DNA of 64,000 nucleotides from Prorocentrum cordatum (lineage: Eukaryota; Sar; Dinophyceae; Prorocentrales; Prorocentraceae). Below the pieces are notes generated by a model. That model was given only the letters and a program-made list of their open reading frames with translations. It was not told where the DNA came from and searched no databases. This document shows, in pieces, positions 62,818 to 64,000 of the stretch; position 1 is the first letter of the stretch, and each line of letters opens with the position of its first letter. A program made the translations under genes and the position numbers. Location: the NCBI GenBank assembly GCA_963575745.1, contig CAUYUJ010001388.1, positions 33,501 to 97,500 on the forward strand, read 5' to 3'.

Positions 62818-63345
62818 CATGGGGATCGCTCGGAAAGGCACTCGAAACTGACGGACTCATCTAAGATATCCATCGCCCCCAGGCGGAATTATTCGACCGT
62901 GGCCGCCTCGGATCTCGGCAAGGTTGCGCTGGGCGATCTCTCGGGCCAGACGCTTTGTCGGGCCGAGCTCGTGACTGCGGCGGCTTTGTGTGCATCTGCT
63001 AAATTTGGGTATTATCGTGCGCTGCACGGCGCTGCGCATGGCCCTGGATGTTCAAGCATTGTCGCGCATTCTGCGCTATCTGACGCGACCGGCAGCTCCG
63101 TGTTCAAGGGGCAGAAGCTGCAATCAACCATAGTTGAATCTCTGTACGTCCAGGGCGACGTCGACCTCACAGGGGCGCCCTTGAAGGATGACCTCACAGC
63201 GGTGAGCAAGGCGCGCCGCCACTTGAAGCGCGTCGCGGACATTTTGGCCGTGAAGGATGCCAGTGCCATGGGCCTGTGGGCGCTGTTGCACAAGCAGTTT
63301 AAAGGCACCGGCTGTCCGTCGTGGACAGATTCCGCAGCGCCGCTC
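62818..63345 (+). CDS. Conserved dinoflagellate hypothetical fragment
   Basis: One plus-strand frame reads continuously as KLTDSSKISIAPRRNYSTVA, GDLSGQTLCRAELVTAAALC, ASAKFGYYRALHGAAHGPGC, SIVAHSALSDATGSSVFKGQ, KLQSTIVESLYVQGDVDLTG, RRHLKRVADILAVKDASAMG and LWALLHKQFKGTGCPSWTDS. I know this pattern (Cys/Glu start, S-D-A-T-x-S-S-V/I-W/F-x-x-x-K-L, then a D-G/A-x-x-x-G-L ending in G-C/F-P-S/T-W) as a repeated protein in dinoflagellate gene sets, without known function. There is no ATG at the start of the block, so it is either spliced or a fragment. Beyond 63350 the frame runs into A and G homopolymers. Confidence 0.5.
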
Positions 63346-63354
63346 GGGCCCCGG

Positions 63355-63720
63355 GAGAAAAAAAAAAAAAAAAAGAGGAGGCTGAGGGGGGGGGCCTTGA
63401 CATGGATGGGCGACGGTGAAGAGGACGAGGAGAGGGGGAGGGGGGCGGGGCTGATGGGGAGAGGTGGAGGGGTTGAGGGAGGGGTAGGAGAGGCAGGGGG
63501 TGGGCGCGCAAGCTGGGAGGGGAGCAGTGATAGAAGGCGCGGCAAGGAAAGGGCGACGAGATTCCCCGGGCCCCCCCGCCCCGCTGCTGGCCCGGCCACA
63601 CGTTCGCGTCGCCTCCTCGCCTCCTCGCCTCCTCGTTCGGCGATCGGGCCCCCAGGCGCTGCCCCCGCGAGTCCTCGGCCTTCTGCAGCTTGAGGCGCTG
63701 CGCCTGCGCCCGGCGCCTCA
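63355..63720. other. No supported gene
   Basis: Begins with an A run (63358-63374), then G-rich DNA and a short CTCCTCGCCTCCTCG repeat (63608-63636). Open frames are compositional. Confidence 0.4.
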
Positions 63721-63849
63721 CCCCCCTCTTCGTTTTCGTCCTCCATAGCCCCATGGCCCCTCGTCGTCGTTGCTGCTGCCGCTGCTGCTGCTGGCGCTGC
63801 TCCTCCTCCTCATCCTCCTCCACTTTGGTTCCTCAGGCCGACGCGTGCA

Positions 63850-64000
63850 AAAATCAGCCTCCTCCTCCCTCCTCTGCCCCCCCTTCCTTCTCCCCCCCTT
63901 CTCCCCCCCCCTCCTCGTCCTCTTCCTTCTCCTCCCCCTCCCCCCCCTCCTCCTCCGCCTCCTCCTCCTCCTCCTCCTCCTCCTCCTCCGACTCCTCCTC
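63850..64000. repeat. TCC/CTC tract at window end
   Basis: Pyrimidine triplet repeat running to the edge of the window. Confidence 0.9.

Overview
This is eukaryotic nuclear DNA, most probably from a dinoflagellate. I would guess a Prorocentrum-type genome, but the sequence does not fix the species. The main evidence is: (i) a near-perfect relic of the dinoflagellate spliced leader at the 5' end of a LINE (29027-29048, minus strand); (ii) high-GC DNA full of microsatellites, with kilobase CTA/TAC arrays and GT, CAG, GGA and TCC tracts; (iii) several protein families that I know as high-copy, dinoflagellate-specific repeats; (iv) plant-type TTTAGGG telomere-like motifs; (v) GT-AG introns and retroelement decay typical of a large genome. 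Nothing bacterial (operons, RBS, CRISPR) is present.

Layout. 0-1.9 kb: a plus-strand conserved dinoflagellate gene. 2.0-7.3 kb: microsatellites (CTA, ATC, ACT, GT) and a fold-back repeat. 7.3-12 kb: GC-rich DNA with broken coding remnants. 12-14.7 kb: a dead tyrosine recombinase gene between two ~260-bp direct repeats. 14.7-18.3 kb: more gene remnants, minus strand. 18.5-22.4 kb: a satellite domain (90-bp tandem array with a 268-bp higher-order period, an ~82-bp dispersed repeat, GT and CT tracts). 22.8-23.6 kb: a two-membrane-segment ORF. 23.8-29.05 kb: a nearly complete minus-strand LINE. 29.8-33.15 kb: a decayed plus-strand retroelement with a dinoflagellate-type RT. 34.6-39 kb: CAG, CTC and GTCGGTGCTGG-type repeats. 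39.34-43.59 kb: an internally deleted YR retrotransposon. 43.6-46.2 kb: minisatellite with two candidate host exons, one like RRM2 of the splicing factor SF3B4. 47.5-51.5 kb: an AT-richer island with an unrecognised spliced gene. 53.2-61.07 kb: a full-length YR retrotransposon. 61.1-64 kb: GGA/TCC tracts and one conserved dinoflagellate ORF fragment.

The most interesting system is the pair of minus-strand tyrosine-recombinase (YR) retrotransposons. Each carries the split-direct-repeat layout A1-ORFs-B1-A2-B2 known from Ngaro/PAT elements. The complete copy encodes an ORF1 protein with two hydrophobic segments and an ORF2 with reverse transcriptase, RNase H and tyrosine recombinase. A cytosine-C5-methyltransferase-like domain lies between the first and second catalytic blocks of its RNase H. 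The repeat ends share an AT dinucleotide that fits a recombinase crossover and predicts the empty target site. The second copy has the same repeats in diverged form and keeps ORF1 and YR but has lost RT, RNase H and methyltransferase, so it looks like a non-autonomous or dead derivative.

Limits: everything was read by eye. Family names rest on motif recognition, not database searches. Exon boundaries are inferred from splice-site consensus and reading phase.
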